From: Luidia sarsii
Lineage: Eukaryota; Echinodermata; Asteroidea; Paxillosida; Luidiidae
Direction: 5' to 3'
NCBI GenBank assembly: GCA_949987565.1
Contig: OX465102.1
Location: forward strand, 17,177,468-17,241,467
DNA: 64,000 bases
The notes below the pieces were generated by a model that was not told where the DNA came from, made no database searches, and worked only from the letters and a program-made list of their open reading frames with translations. The position numbers and the translations under genes are program-made. Shown piece by piece: positions 23,301 through 31,831 of the stretch (within the stretch, counting starts at the first letter, position 1; every line of letters begins with the position of its first letter).

Positions 23301-24760
23301 GTTTTCAACCTATGAGAGTGTCCTGCTCTGACTGAAATGTCAGGAGCTCCAGCTTCTTGAGATCTGTAATTCTGTATAGTTCTTACCGTTATTGTAAATG
23401 GACTAATATGCAAAACAGTTGCAAATTGCTTACTGACTTAAATGACCCAAAATGCAAAATCTCAAAAAATTAGGAGGGCATGACGTGTCGTTAATATACC
23501 GGTAGTCTCAAGAATGCAAAAGGGGATGTGATCGCTGGAGATATATGGCAGTTAATGGTTTAATTGCTTCTGACTGGTGCCCCTCCCCGGCAAAGACCAG
23601 TTGACTATTAGAGAAGGCCACCATCTAAGGGCTGGATAGGTCAGATGGAAGAGCACTGGTACGTTAATCCAGAGGTCACAGGATCAAGTCCCGGTCCAGT
23701 CAAAGTTTTCTCTGCCAATTTTTTAATTCATAGTCTCAAGACTTTAGATGGGCTGGATGCTTTAATCCAAGCAGCACCTTTCACAAAGCCACTGAGAAAA
23801 CATCCTACTCGGATGGAAAAGTCAGGCTCCCTGCATTTTTGAGATTGGCAATTTCGGTCATTACAGTCAGTCACTTCAACCTCTTAAAAGGTTCAAGGTC
23901 CTGTAGATTCAAAGGTCCCAGTAGGGTGAAAACCTCCAAACCTCCTACTTTTGAGTGAAATGGTACGTTCCATCCTTTCTCAGCTGACCAGGGGGAGCTA
24001 GCTGTGGATGAAGCATCTTCAACTAAACCACACGAACTCACTATCCAGGAGGGGAATGACCAACACCTTGCTTTCTGCAGAAAACTATGCTTACTGATAA
24101 TCCTTTAATCCCCTCCCTTACTGCTTACCCAGCCCTTTGACACCATCCTGGTCGATTGACCAGCTTTCCTGTTTGGCCTATCTTCTGTCATCCATAGCTT
24201 GTTACTGTACTTCCCCCTTTCCAGCTTCCCAATCCCATCTGTTTCTGTCCGTGTCATTCTGCCCCATACAAAGGTCCCGCTAGGATTGAAATATCAGGCC
24301 CTCAATATTCTTATAAAGGCATTGGTCTGCTTTTGGTCATCAATTAGTTGCAACAGATTCCATCGCTCCCATTTTGAGAAAATTAAAAGGCCCATAGTTT
24401 CAATCCAAGGGCGTTTCACAAAAAGTCAGTCTGACTTGCAGGAGAATAGCCATTCTGCATAATTTGCTGAAGGTACTGCAAGGCTCAAAACTTCAGGGAC
24501 TAGAATTTTGTGCTCGTTAGGTTGGTATAACTTTATCCATTTAAGCTGTTTGGAACAGTTTTTTGTACCACTCTTTACCATCGAAGATCTTAAACGAAAG
24601 CCCTGTTGAATCTCACCATTGATGCCTTGCCGTCCTTCTTGAAGACAAACTTGCCAATGCGCTCCTTCTCCTCCGGCTGTATGCACCTCGACGCCAGACT
24701 CCACTCAGCCTGAGACGGCTTCCAGGCGCTGAAGCGGAAAGCCCAGCGCACGCTGCCCAT
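2179..24760 (-). CDS. AASDHPPT: 4'-phosphopantetheinyl transferase, five coding exons
   Basis: The family moves the 4'-phosphopantetheine arm of coenzyme A onto a serine of carrier-protein domains (fatty acid synthase, mitochondrial ACP, the aminoadipate-semialdehyde dehydrogenase AASDH) in the cytosol. Coding exons are 24617-24760, 19309-19543, 18569-18690, 17135-17353 and 2179-2325. Every junction is GT-AG, and phases (0, 1, 0, 0) join into one 288-residue frame, against 309 residues in human as I recall. Motifs in order: VRWAF near the N terminus, QPEEKERIGKFVF (28-40), the SHQG motif (100-103), GVDVMK with the Mg-binding Asp119, and W167-C-L-K-E171-S-x-x-K175, the hallmark WxxKE(S)xxK. 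These align with human D129, E181 and K185 at a constant offset of 10. The frame is undisturbed, so the gene is probably functional. Homology is judged by eye and memory; the identification is strong. Confidence 0.95.
3215..3762. repeat. GA-rich polypurine tract
   Basis: About 550 bp of GGGAGAGAGA-type purine repeats on the plus strand, in AASDHPPT intron 4. Open frames (RERERE- and SLSLSP-like) are composition artefacts. Confidence 0.9.
7275..7375 (-). mobile_element. Degraded tRNA-like SINE head
   Basis: Read on the minus strand it contains GGATGGCTCAGATGGTAAGAG, which resembles a pol III A box and the GCTCAGATGG of tRNA-derived SINEs, then GGTACG...CCAGAAGTC...GGTCCAGTCAA. The copy at 23.6 kb shares the same order, including GGTCCAGTCAA. 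The B box is missing or eroded here. Confidence 0.5.
9360..9930. repeat. AT-rich TGTTCTATA-type degenerate repeats
   Basis: Two AT-rich stretches built from variants of GTTCTATATA and ATGTTCTA flank a GC-richer stem-loop repeat at 9.48-9.67 kb. There is no coding potential. Confidence 0.6.
9490..9665. repeat. Foldback repeat with histone-type 3' stem-loop
   Basis: The segment is a large imperfect inverted repeat. At 9529-9544 on the minus strand it reads GGCTCTTTTCAGAGCC followed by ACTTC, which equals the metazoan replication-dependent histone 3' stem-loop (6-bp stem, TTTC loop). The opposite arm at 9639-9654 carries GGCCCTTTTCAGACCC, an imperfect version. Between them are two arms related by TACTATGCCCGTCG and CGACGGGCATAGTA, then CCCGAAACGTTGAG. 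No histone gene is nearby. A related copy lies at 16.74-16.91 kb. Confidence 0.65.
10945..11480. repeat. 24-bp tandem repeat, about 22 copies
   Basis: The unit is ATTATCGTTATTGTGATTTTC plus ATT. Copies are nearly identical, with a few single-base changes and one irregular stretch near 11285-11320. The 24-bp period keeps several frames open on both strands (CDFHYYRY-like on plus, NHNNDNNE-like on minus); these are not genes. It sits in AASDHPPT intron 4. Confidence 0.95.
12670..12815. repeat. CT-rich microsatellite
   Basis: Polypyrimidine stretch of CTCTCTCCCT-type repeats inside AASDHPPT intron 4. Confidence 0.85.
13062..13504 (+). mobile_element. 443-bp TA-type MITE, copy 1
   Basis: The ends are inverted copies of TGTGACCCGGCACAGC, each flanked by TA, as expected for Tc1/mariner-type target duplication. 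It carries no transposase frame. Two more copies lie at 52901-53330 (inverted, one end lost) and 62600-63052. Confidence 0.8.
14800..15065 (+). mobile_element. Diverged tRNA-like repeat
   Basis: It shares GTGCTCAGTGC, GGCAGCTCGGGCGGGATT, GAGCTGGTCGAGGT, GTGTGGCGGATTCGAAT and AGCGGCGGGTA with the MITE in intron 2, in the same order on the opposite strand. It ends near CAATGAGGGTTTGCC at 15048-15062. It is eroded, and a tRNA-like open frame across it has no meaning. Confidence 0.55.
16333..16709. mobile_element. 377-bp MITE with TTAA target duplication
   Basis: TTAA followed by AGCCCCTACACAACATTGG at the left, and CCAATGTTGTGTAGGGGCT followed by TTAA at the right: 19-bp perfect inverted ends with the TTAA duplication typical of piggyBac-type transposition. 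There is no coding frame inside. A diverged end of the same family (CCCAATGTTGTATTGGGCCTTTAA) is near 44060-44085. Confidence 0.82.
16789..16857 (+). ncRNA. Hammerhead-like core plus histone-type stem-loop
   Basis: CTGATGA (16789-16795) is followed by a 6-bp helix GGCCAG/CTGGTC (16797-16802 with 16815-16820) and directly by GAAAC (16821-16825), which resembles a hammerhead ribozyme core with stem II. One extra C separates the first box from the helix, and stems I and III are not convincing. Seventeen bases on, GGTTCTTTTCAGAACC (16842-16857) plus ACACA is a perfect 6-bp histone-type stem-loop with a TTTC loop. Both lie inside a foldback repeat. Catalytic activity is unproven. Confidence 0.35.
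17135..17353 (-). CDS. AASDHPPT: AASDHPPT coding exon 4 (residues 168-240)
   Basis: The exon begins CLKESYIKAVGIGLGLDL, which completes the catalytic W-x-x-K-E motif: Glu171 is the metal ligand and Lys175 the phosphate-binding lysine by alignment. It ends LHYVCVGLHRPAG at donor GTGAGT. The residue after the Trp is Cys where human has Ala. Confidence 0.95.
17354..18568 (-). other. AASDHPPT intron 3 (1.2 kb)
   Basis: A GT-AG intron more than half filled by a tandem minisatellite of about 75 bp (17798-18450). The acceptor is GCCGCACAG directly before TGCTTGAAGGAG. Confidence 0.88.
17798..18450. repeat. ~75-bp minisatellite, about 9 copies
   Basis: Each unit contains GAGTGGGTACAT, then ACAAGGGTGCAGTGGGG and GCAAAGATTGGGTACCC, with 5-20% variation. 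Copies start near 17798, 17858, 17933, 18011, 18086 and onward at about 75-bp steps. It lies inside intron 3 and interrupts no exon. Open frames through it are repeat artefacts. Confidence 0.9.
18569..18690 (-). CDS. AASDHPPT: AASDHPPT coding exon 3 (residues 127-167)
   Basis: This exon encodes GTPDIPEFFRLMTRQL through ETFYRFW, matching the human IPEFFHIMKRKF...FYRNW region. The donor is GTAAGA and the exon ends exactly after the Trp of the WxxKE catalytic motif, so that motif is split by intron 3. Confidence 0.94.
18691..19308 (-). other. AASDHPPT intron 2 (618 bp)
   Basis: A short intron with donor GTAAGT and acceptor CTGTAG. Nearly half of it is a tRNA-like MITE at 18958-19246, which ends 63 bases from the edge of exon 2. 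Confidence 0.9.
18958..19246 (-). mobile_element. 289-bp MITE with tRNA-like interior, intron 2
   Basis: The ends are inverted: CAATGAGGGCTTGGC at 18958-18972 and GGCAAACCCTCATTG at 19232-19246. The interior contains several sequences like pol III B boxes (GGTTCGAATCC, GATTCGAATCC) and is partly self-complementary, with GGCAGCTCG and CGAGCTGCC near the two sides. Related sequence occurs at 14.8-15.06 kb and twice near 42.8-43.0 kb. No canonical cloverleaf could be drawn, so this is a mobile repeat rather than a tRNA gene. Strand is assigned by matching the orientation of the 14.9-kb copy. Confidence 0.6.
19309..19543 (-). CDS. AASDHPPT: AASDHPPT coding exon 2 (residues 49-127)
   Basis: The exon runs from AGRLLIRK after the acceptor CTCCAG to VESR plus one base before the perfect donor GTAAGT. 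It carries the FNFNASHQGD stretch (the family SHxG motif) and CGVDVMK with the metal-binding aspartate, residue 119. Its length of 235 bp leaves phase 1, which exon 3 completes as glycine. Confidence 0.95.
20560..21010. other. CpG-rich block in intron 1
   Basis: Visibly richer in G, C and CpG than its surroundings (CCCGTCGGCGCGGTC and similar words). No coding frame, splice pattern or core promoter is recognisable. It may be a diverged repeat or an internal regulatory segment. Confidence 0.3.
21080..22290. repeat. 41-bp satellite, about 29 copies
   Basis: The unit is AAGTATCTCGTTCCGTCACT followed by GGTATTTCATTTGGTTTGTTT. Spacing is exactly 41 bp (for example 21120 and 21161). Variation is mostly CGTCACT, CGTTACT or CATCACT in one block. 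There are no spacers, so it is not CRISPR-like. It lies in intron 1 of AASDHPPT. Confidence 0.95.
23620..23720 (+). mobile_element. tRNA-derived SINE copy
   Basis: TAGGTCAGATGG fits a pol III A box, and GGATCAAGTCC 40 bases later fits a B box, followed by CGGTCCAGTCAAAG. The order matches the degraded head at 7.3 kb. The downstream body (to about 23.83 kb) has no long A tail. Confidence 0.6.
23870..24330 (+). repeat. Dispersed repeat, family of 28.0-28.4 kb
   Basis: It shares with 28.0-28.4 kb the order: ATCCAGGAG, then GACTAACACCTTGC or GACCAACACCTTGC, a pyrimidine-rich stretch with TCTGTCATCC, and AAAGGTCC(T/C)GCTAGG followed by GAAAC or GAAAT and CAGGCCCTC. It may be the non-coding tail of a retroelement. 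No reverse transcriptase or endonuclease frame is attached. Confidence 0.45.
24617..24760 (-). CDS. AASDHPPT: AASDHPPT coding exon 1 (residues 1-48)
   Basis: This exon encodes the N-terminal half-domain from MGSVRWAF to KDGKASM. The start at 24760 was chosen because VRWAF follows it as in the vertebrate protein, and upstream residues in frame do not resemble the human leader. It ends at the donor GTGAGA (24616-24611) in phase 0. A pyrimidine-containing acceptor-like stretch ending in CAG lies just upstream (24790-24781), 20 bases before the ATG. The start codon may therefore sit in the second transcribed exon, behind a 5' UTR exon I could not locate. Confidence 0.93.
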
Positions 24761-25574
24761 CTTGAAGAAAGTACCAGCCACTGCAAACAGTAAGACACAC
24801 GATGGTCATTCAACTGAGGTCAGTGGCTAATTCTACAAAGCTGCTTTTAAAGCACGGTGAAACTACAGAATGACAGGTATGGTTGCCTGTCAGATTCTCT
24901 CTTCCCTCCAACCACGGGGGGATTTGAAAGCAAGCTAACACATAATGTACTCAAAAGCCCACGGAAAATTTAGTCTCAAAGATTTTGAGTCCAACTCCAA
25001 GTCTAAGTCAAATCTTTCAATCCAAGTCCAAGTCATCTAGATTGAGTCTGTGTTCGAGTCACGAGTTCAAGTCAAGATTCACCATCTGTTGCACTACCAT
25101 CCCACCGCCGATAATGTAGTAAAACACAAATTCTCAACAGCTGCCATTAAAAGTGCCCGAAATCGTGTCAAAATATTCAATAAAAGCACCTGCCAGATTC
25201 TACACGTCAAGATGAACAAGTGGTACCTCATTCCGACAAAATGTCTCCTATGTCGGCATCGGACATGTTGAGTTGTTACAAACTCCAGTTGCATTATGGT
25301 TGTTTGCCGTTTGTACACAAGGTAAACTCTCCTGATACGCTTTAGCAATGAGCCCACGTATACAAACCACATTACACAAAGACTGGGTACTACTAGACGT
25401 GCTTTGCCAAACACACCAATGACTGTTTCATGCCGCCATTATACTTATAGGCAAGCACATGGACCAGTCTCACAAACAGTATTGTAAGCCCTAATTTGTA
25501 AATTAATTAAGCACGGTTTATATTTGTGATATATGTTGTATATTGCAGTTCCTTAAATGTCCCCAGTAATAGTA

Positions 25575-25745
25575 TACTTCTTACTAATAATAGTAATATA
25601 CATGTACTACTATTACTAGTATTAGTACTACGTACTACTCACTAGTACTAGTACAGTATTTGGTAGTAGTACTACTAGTACTAGTACTAGTAATACTAGT
25701 AAGTACTAGGCCTACTACTACTACTTAGTAGTAGTAGTACTAGAA
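25575..25745. repeat. CTAGTA/ACTAGT degenerate microsatellite
   Basis: About 170 bp of overlapping ACTAGT, AGTACT and TACTACT words, largely self-complementary and able to cruciform. Confidence 0.8.
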
Positions 25746-27660
25746 TCTTCTTACTTACGTGTAGTTCTGCTGCAGAAAATTGCTATTCCACTGTTCAACA
25801 CGTCACGAATCACCCACCAACATCCGCCTCAGTAAACGCTAGTTGTAGTTGTACAGTACACTGAGCATGTACGTGTACATGTACAAAGACACGTAACGTC
25901 AACAATTATCAGTAGACTACTGACTGTGGGAGTGTCACTGTCACTGTCAGTACTCTACTGTCTACTGATACTGATAGTGATACTATCCACTGAAATTGAC
26001 GGATTCGTATGTCACAGCAACGATACAACAATGATATTTATCATGTAAACAAACAGATACTTTAAACCCATTGAATACCCACTTAAGATATTCTTTGACT
26101 TGGACTGCCTGCATCCGGGTCAGCAGGAACTCCCACATTTATTTACTTCGTCACGTTATCATGGGCGCATCCATCTTGTTTTTTTTTCATCGCCCTGGCT
26201 GCGAATCGTCACTGTGTGGCGCTATACTGGTCGTGCATACGGCCCGCTGGGTGCAGAACACTAAATGGAGCTCAGCTCCCATTGAACACTGTACAAAAAC
26301 ACTCACTTTCAAAGCCAGTTATCCCATGCCCAAAAGTCTCTCAGTTTTTGTAGCTATACTTAGAATTGTAGATTGGACCTTCATCTCTCAGATTCGTTTC
26401 AATTTTAGTGCTCTTAGCCTATTAGATTTTTTGCTAATTACCCCCAGAAAAAAACACCCCTAAAATGTGTAGCCGTCTAAGCCGAATTTCTGCAAGGATT
26501 TTGGGATGGACCCCTCCACTTCCACAGCCAAATAGGGCCACATTTAAAGCCAGATATGGTCCAAATTACATACCAAATTGAAGAGTGAACCCCCAGGTTG
26601 TCTTAAGCTTCACTTGTTCTACAATGTATCAGTTAATTCGCCTCCAAAGACCCCTTATTAAAACAAAGTTGTGGGTACACACTTTATGATAATCAGCTCG
26701 GCGGAGCCATCTTGGATGGATTTTGTGTGCTGCACCCCGCTGACAATGCGAACTTGAAATGTTGAACCTTGAAACAACTAGAATCCTGCAATGAGTGGCC
26801 TCTTCAGCACTTTTTATTTAGAGTGAGACATTGAGAGAAGGGCCTTATTTCGTCCTCTCTTTCGCATAGTGCAGTATAGACCTACATTAGCCCCTATAGG
26901 GCCACGGTGGCGGTCTGAGCGCTAACTATAATAGTAGTACACCCACAACTTTCTTTGACTACTAGTACTAGTAATAAGTGGACTTTTGTGGCTAACCGAT
27001 TGATACGATACACAGAAAGGTATTCGTCCTTGGGCAGCCCGGGTCTGTATGCCGTCAAACATTGAGGAAATCGCAAGGTAGGTTTGGGTCCTGCCTAATA
27101 AAATAAATAGTGCCCTAATTGATGGGTAATTGTGTCAGAAAGTCGGCCTTCGGAAAAACAAATTTGTCTTTTCTTGGGTGAAATAGAAAAGACATCGAAA
27201 CTGTCATTCCAGTTTCCTTGCGATAATTTGCGAGAAACGATGACAACAATAGGGTTTGAGCGAGAATGAGTCGCGTGCTTTGGCATCCCTATACAGGACT
27301 GTGACCAGGCTGTATCCTGAGTGGTTTGTGCCGTTCAGCACCCGTGACGCGAGACGGAGGTATTCTACCCGTGTCTCCAACAGAGCGCCACCTATCGTTC
27401 AGACGACACCCCTTTTGACTTCCCTTTTCTTGCAACTGAGCCCGCGCTTAATACTGACCTGGAGAATTAACGGTCTCCTGTACAACTACACACAATTGAT
27501 GACAGGCGGTACAATCATATACATTATAAATGAGGGAGTTCAAACTGCGTGAGGTGAACGAACTATTCCCGTATCGATTAATTTCAGTGGGAGTCCCTTG
27601 TGTCGTAAATGAATTATTGGGCGGTTGTTGTTTTTCTTCAAAACCGTAATACCATACAAC

Positions 27661-27688
27661 CATGGAGGAATAAAAAGATTCCTCCATG
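27661..27688. repeat. Hairpin with 11-bp perfect stem
   Basis: CATGGAGGAAT (27661-27671) and ATTCCTCCATG (27678-27688) flank a 6-base A-rich loop. Similar CATGGAG/CTCCATG hairpins occur at 45556-45575 and 48833-48852. Confidence 0.6.
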
Positions 27689-27862
27689 ATACAACCATGG
27701 ATCATAGCTCTGTGGTGCAACCTTATTTTGTTTTCAATTGGGAAGGTGGGGGCATCACTTTATGTTTACGTAGGTTCTATCATTGAGTGTTATTGAAGTT
27801 AATACAAAAACTGTTTGTCACTGACTAAAATGACCTGCAATACATAATTCTCAAAAAAGTTA

Positions 27863-27950
27863 GAGGGCCTGACGTTTTCGATCCTAGCAGGCCGGACCTT
27901 TCAAAGGTCCTGCTAGAAAGGTCCTGCTAGGATCGAAACGTCAGGCCCTC
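27863..27950. repeat. Foldback with GAAACGTC arms
   Basis: Arms 27863-27891 and 27923-27950 are near-perfect complements built on GAGGGCCTGACGTTTTCGAT and CCTGCTAGGATCGAAACGTC. Single arms of the same kind occur near 10.80, 23.47, 24.27, 28.34 and 28.45 kb. Confidence 0.7.
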
Positions 27951-28009
27951 GAACTTTTGTGATTAAATTCTATTGTGACCCAAATTAATTTGAAGCCGGT
28001 AGAAAAAAA

Positions 28010-28500
28010 GTGGTTGACGTGTCATCATCAGACAACTTAACCGCACGGCCTCAAGTCAACATCCAGGAGCGATCGAACGACTAACACCTTGCGTGTTGCC
28101 TTGCAATAATACACTGTATAATCCCCTCTTTTGTGATCACTCTTCTTCCCCTTCTCTCTTTTACCCTTTCCCTTTGATGTTTTCACCTCACACTAGTCCT
28201 AATCCCTAGCGTAATCCCTGTCGAGCCCTTTTATCTCACCCAACCATGCTATCCCCTTTGTCTGTCATCCTTTCCATCCATTACATCCACTCTCCTCCTG
28301 TCTCCTTTGTCCCTGATATTCTGCCTTTGAGAAAGGTCCTGCTAGGTTCGAAACGTTGGATCCTTGCAATTTTCTTTTAGAATTATTCGCTTTAAGTAAG
28401 CAGTTTCTCACAGTTTGCATATTATTACTGTAAAAATAATTTTATTTTGCCTTTGAGAAAGGTCCTGCTAGGATCGAAACGTCAGGCCTACTCAATTTTG
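28010..28500 (+). repeat. Dispersed repeat, two GCTAGG-GAAACGT ends
   Basis: Same family as 23.9-24.3 kb, with terminal-like motifs CCTTTGAGAAAGGTCCTGCTAGG then GAAACGTT (28325-28360) and again with GAAACGTC (28449-28485). No coding frame was detected. Confidence 0.45.
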
Positions 28501-30144
28501 AGATATTTTGCCGGAGTTAGAAATTCGGGAGTTGAAAATTCGCTGGGATACGGCTGGGTGGGTGGACGGATTAAAAATAATGATTCGCATTGAAAATTCA
28601 GCATGACCATGTATATTTCCATGCTCTTTAATTATTTTATGAACTGGATGCCCCCAAAAAACTACTACAGGGAGGTTTGGCGCGGACAGATGGAATCAAT
28701 AAATCAATACAGAAGGGTTGCTATAAAAAAATACTTGTATGTTTATGATCAGTATTCCCACGTTTTACAGCAGGCTACAAAGTAATATGTTTTTATGAAA
28801 AGGAAGGTAAGCGCCTATTCAACCCAACCCAAGCCACCTGGATATCAAAGTCGTTCTTGAGAAGTCGCGCTCAAAATAGGCCAACGTGCGTCATTTCCAT
28901 GTACCAATAAACCATTTTTCGCCCCGTGTAAATGCAAGTTGTTTTTATAATACTCTCCCTTTATCGGGAAAGTAACAATGAGCACTGTGCGGTGACGACC
29001 GAGCAGGGCCAACAAAATACTCGTCGGGATTGATCTCAGTTATGGTCGGCCATTGTGCGCGTCCCTATTACATGAAGGACACGCACAATTAATAGGGCGA
29101 GAGCTGCAGCAATGAAGAGTTAGCGGATAATGGTGGGCGCGTATAATGTCACGCTTAACTTCAAAACACGATGGACTGCTCCTTGATAAACAAGGCACAG
29201 ATGGGGATAATGCAGTTAACTGTCACGACAAAGGCTCGTTTCCTGGCAAACACGTCTGCCCTTTTCTTTTCTTTTCTTTTCTTGTCTTCGGTCCGAAGTC
29301 CGCCCAAGACTATAGACCAAGGTTCATAACATATACACACACCCACACCCTTACACGCGTATACTTGTGGGGTATTCCCTTTTTTCTCGTGGACTAAAAA
29401 AACACTCCCAGAAAAGCATGAATTCAAATCGCTCCCTTTCCAACCAGATTCACTTTCCTAGGCTGAAATTTCTAGCGAACGTCCCTTATAATTATAATTA
29501 TAGTTCTATTTGCGACGGATAAACATACCTCGGAACTTCCTCCTTTTTGAGTTAATTCCAAATAACCAGTTTCGTAGGGGTACCAAAAAAGTACCCTACA
29601 AGGAGCGGTCCCATTGTTCTGAGTACCCACCCATTGTTCCGGTACCCCACAACCCACCTTATGTAAGCACACACACACACACACACAAAGTGTTCAGTGT
29701 CCGCAAAATCCAGTTTGATTGACCACGTCAGGAGAGTCACCACGCGGCCGGGAAATGAACATCTGCTATCGGGGCAAGGGCAGCACAGATCAATAGGCCA
29801 AGTCGAAAAAATATCCCAGCGCTCGTGTCCAACGGCCGCACTGCGCAAAACAAAACTGTCTTCGTGGAAACCAAACGTAGGACGGCTTCTCAGCGAACCC
29901 GAACTGCCGTCCGTCGCGTTCGGGGTTGACCAAAGTGCAAATGGCACCCGCAAATCACCAAAGAACGGACAGTAGAAAGGACGGTCATTTATTTTGCAAT
30001 ACTTCGTGAGCACGTTATTTTTTTTTTTATTTCATCCCAAGCGTGCGTAACGCCACGACATCACGTATCGTATATTTTCTGGTTCACAAAATATCCTCAA
30101 GGAGAAGGGGGCAAGTTCATGTTTACTTTCTTGGGGTCAACTTT

Positions 30145-31181
30145 GTATCAATTTATTTTCATTTGATTCCATTTCATTTCGTTCCATTTAATTCCATTCC
30201 ACTCCATTCTAGTCCATTCCATTACATTCCATTACATTCCATTACATTTCATCCCATTCCATTACATTTCATCCCATTCCATTCCTTTCCATTTCATTGC
30301 ATTGCATTGCATTACATTATTTTCCATTCCATTCCATTCCTTTAACTTTCCTTTCCTTTCCATTACATTGCATTGCATTGCATTGCATTGCATTCCATTC
30401 CATTCCTTTCCATTCCATTCCTTTCCTTTCCATTCCATTCTATTCCATTCTATTCCATGTCACTCAATTGCTTTCTATTAAATTGCATTGCATTCTATGT
30501 CATTCTATTATATTCCATTCCATTCCATTCCATTCCATTCCATTCCATTCCATTCCATTCCATTCCATTCCATTCCATTCCATTCCATTTCATTCCAATC
30601 CATTGCATTGCATTGCATTGCATTCCATTCCATTCCTTTCCTTTCCATTCCATTCTATTCCATGTCATTCAATTGCTTTCTATTCAATTGCGTTGCATTC
30701 CATGTCATTCTATTATATTCCATTCCATTCCATTCCATTCCATTCCATTCCATTCCATTCCATTCCGTTCCATTCCGTTCCATTCCGTTCCATTCCGTTC
30801 CATTCCGTTCCATTCCGTTCCATTCCGTTCCATTCCGTTCCATTCCGTTCCATTCCATTCCATTCCGTTCCATTTCGTTCCATTCCGTTCCATTCCATTC
30901 CATTCCATTCCGTTCCATTCCGTTCCATTCCGTTCCATTCCGTTCCATTCCGTTCCATTCCGTTCCATTCCGTTCCATTCCGTTCCATTCCGTTCCATTC
31001 CGTTCCATTCCGTTCCATTCCATTCCTTTCCGTTCCATTCCGTTCCATTCCGTTCCATTCCGTTCCATTCCGTTCCATTCCGTTCCATTCCGTTCCATTC
31101 CGTTCCATTCCGTTCCATTCCATTCCATTCCATTCCATTCCATTCCTTTCCGTTCCATTCCATTCCATTCCATTCTGTTCA
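30145..31181. repeat. (ATTCC)n satellite, left array
   Basis: About 1 kb of ATTCC with ATTGC, ATTTC and (at 30770-31110) regular CGTTCCATTC variants. Non-ATTCC inserts include ATGTCATTCAATTGCTTTC and ATTCTATTATATTCC, each twice. The array ends in CTGTTCAGCAGC. The open frames (HSIPFHS- and EWNGM-like) are repeat artefacts. The pentamer equals the classical satellite III motif of vertebrates, but that can be convergent. Confidence 0.95.
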
Positions 31182-31187
31182 GCAGCA

Positions 31188-31376
31188 GGGGGTGGGGTGA
31201 ACAGACCACTTAATATAATTGGCAGCCGGCCGGCAGCCGGTCCCCAGCCAATGTTCCGGAGGTGGTGTGAACAGACCTGATAATTTCGGCCAAAACGACC
31301 CCCAGCCCGGGTTTCGGAATTGGGTAGGAATAGACCCGTTAAGTTGGGTCAAAACGGCTCCCAGCCCAGGTTCCGG
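31188..31376 (+). repeat. Three degenerate ~58-70-bp tandem units
   Basis: Each unit runs GTGAACAGACC (or GGAATAGACCC), a short AT stretch, a CAAAACG-like word, CCCAGCC and GTTTCGG or GTTCCGG. The third unit (from about 31319) contains the outer end of the left terminal inverted repeat of the adjacent element. Confidence 0.6.
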
Positions 31377-31440
31377 CTTGTCTAAATTTATCTAAATGTG
31401 GGAAAAAATAGAAAAAAAAATAATCCGAGGACTAAAAGTT
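31338..31440 (+). repeat. Left terminal inverted repeat
   Basis: About 100 bp, starting GTTAAGTTGGGTCAAAAC and continuing through CAGCCCAGGTTCCGGCTTGT to an A-rich part with AATAATCCGAGGA. It pairs with 34331-34435 with scattered mismatches and small indels in the A-rich inner part. Confidence 0.8.
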
Positions 31441-31540
31441 TTGGGGGAAAAATAATCCGACGAGGGCGGCCTGCAGTCCCATACTGGCCTATTAGACATG
31501 CCCGTTTCGATTGGTATATTTGGAGTAATCACGTCGCAAC

Positions 31541-31831
31541 ATGAAGGGTCATATTAACTTGTGTGCCTGGATCAATGTCGGTGAAACAGCCCTCTGTGGA
31601 AAGAGCTGTTGTGGGACCTATTGTAAGATCCACCTAGCAAAGATTCGAAAGGGCAGTAAGCTCCCTGTGCGCTGCAGGTCTTGTGGCAAGGGGGTTCAGA
31701 GTGATATACAGCTTTGTCGAAACTGTGGTCGGGAGAAGATGCGGCATAGACATCAGGCTTTGGAGAGAGCTGCTAAACACCGCTTTACTCAGGTGTTGAA
31801 GCAGCTCCATGTTGTTCGAACCACCATTTAG
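31541..31831 (+). CDS. Zinc-ribbon protein ORF of the TIR element (96 aa)
   Basis: This is an intact frame of 96 codons. It contains C19-x3-C23-x4-C28-x2-H31, and then C45-x2-C48-x10-C59-x2-C62, a typical zinc-ribbon spacing, followed by a basic helical tail (KMRHRHQALERAAKHRF). It is the first ORF inside the left terminal repeat and is in line with the helicase, so a nucleic-acid-binding role in the element's replication or movement is plausible but inferred. I recall similar Cys-rich neighbours of such helicases in other eukaryotic genomes; this is unverified. It could be part of a longer protein joined by splicing or frameshift to the next ORF, which overlaps its end by 23 bases. Confidence 0.6.
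   Translation: MKGHINLCAWINVGETALCGKSCCGTYCKIHLAKIRKGSKLPVRCRSCGKGVQSDIQLCRNCGREKMRHRHQALERAAKHRFTQVLKQLHVVRTTI

Larger units (their letters stand above)
19544..24616 (-). other. AASDHPPT intron 1 (5.1 kb)
   Basis: A GT-AG intron between coding exons 1 and 2. It holds a tRNA-derived SINE copy near 23.6 kb, a related dispersed repeat at 23.9-24.3 kb, the 41-bp satellite at 21.1-22.3 kb and a CpG-rich block around 20.6-21.0 kb. The remainder (19.6-20.5 kb and 22.3-23.5 kb) is unremarkable single-copy-looking sequence with no convincing coding exon. Confidence 0.85.
24791..30100. other. Gene-poor upstream region
   Basis: The promoter and any 5' UTR exon of AASDHPPT should lie here, but I could not identify them. 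Named repeats are the CTAGTA tract (25.57-25.75 kb), a foldback at 27.86 kb and a dispersed repeat at 28.0-28.5 kb. The other stretches (25.8-27.8 kb and 28.6-30.1 kb) show only short open frames without recognisable motifs. Confidence 0.5.

Noticed and set aside
30297..31280. 327-codon frame and several others in the ATTCC arrays
   Set aside because: Pure consequence of a pentamer repeat lacking stops. No start context or homology.
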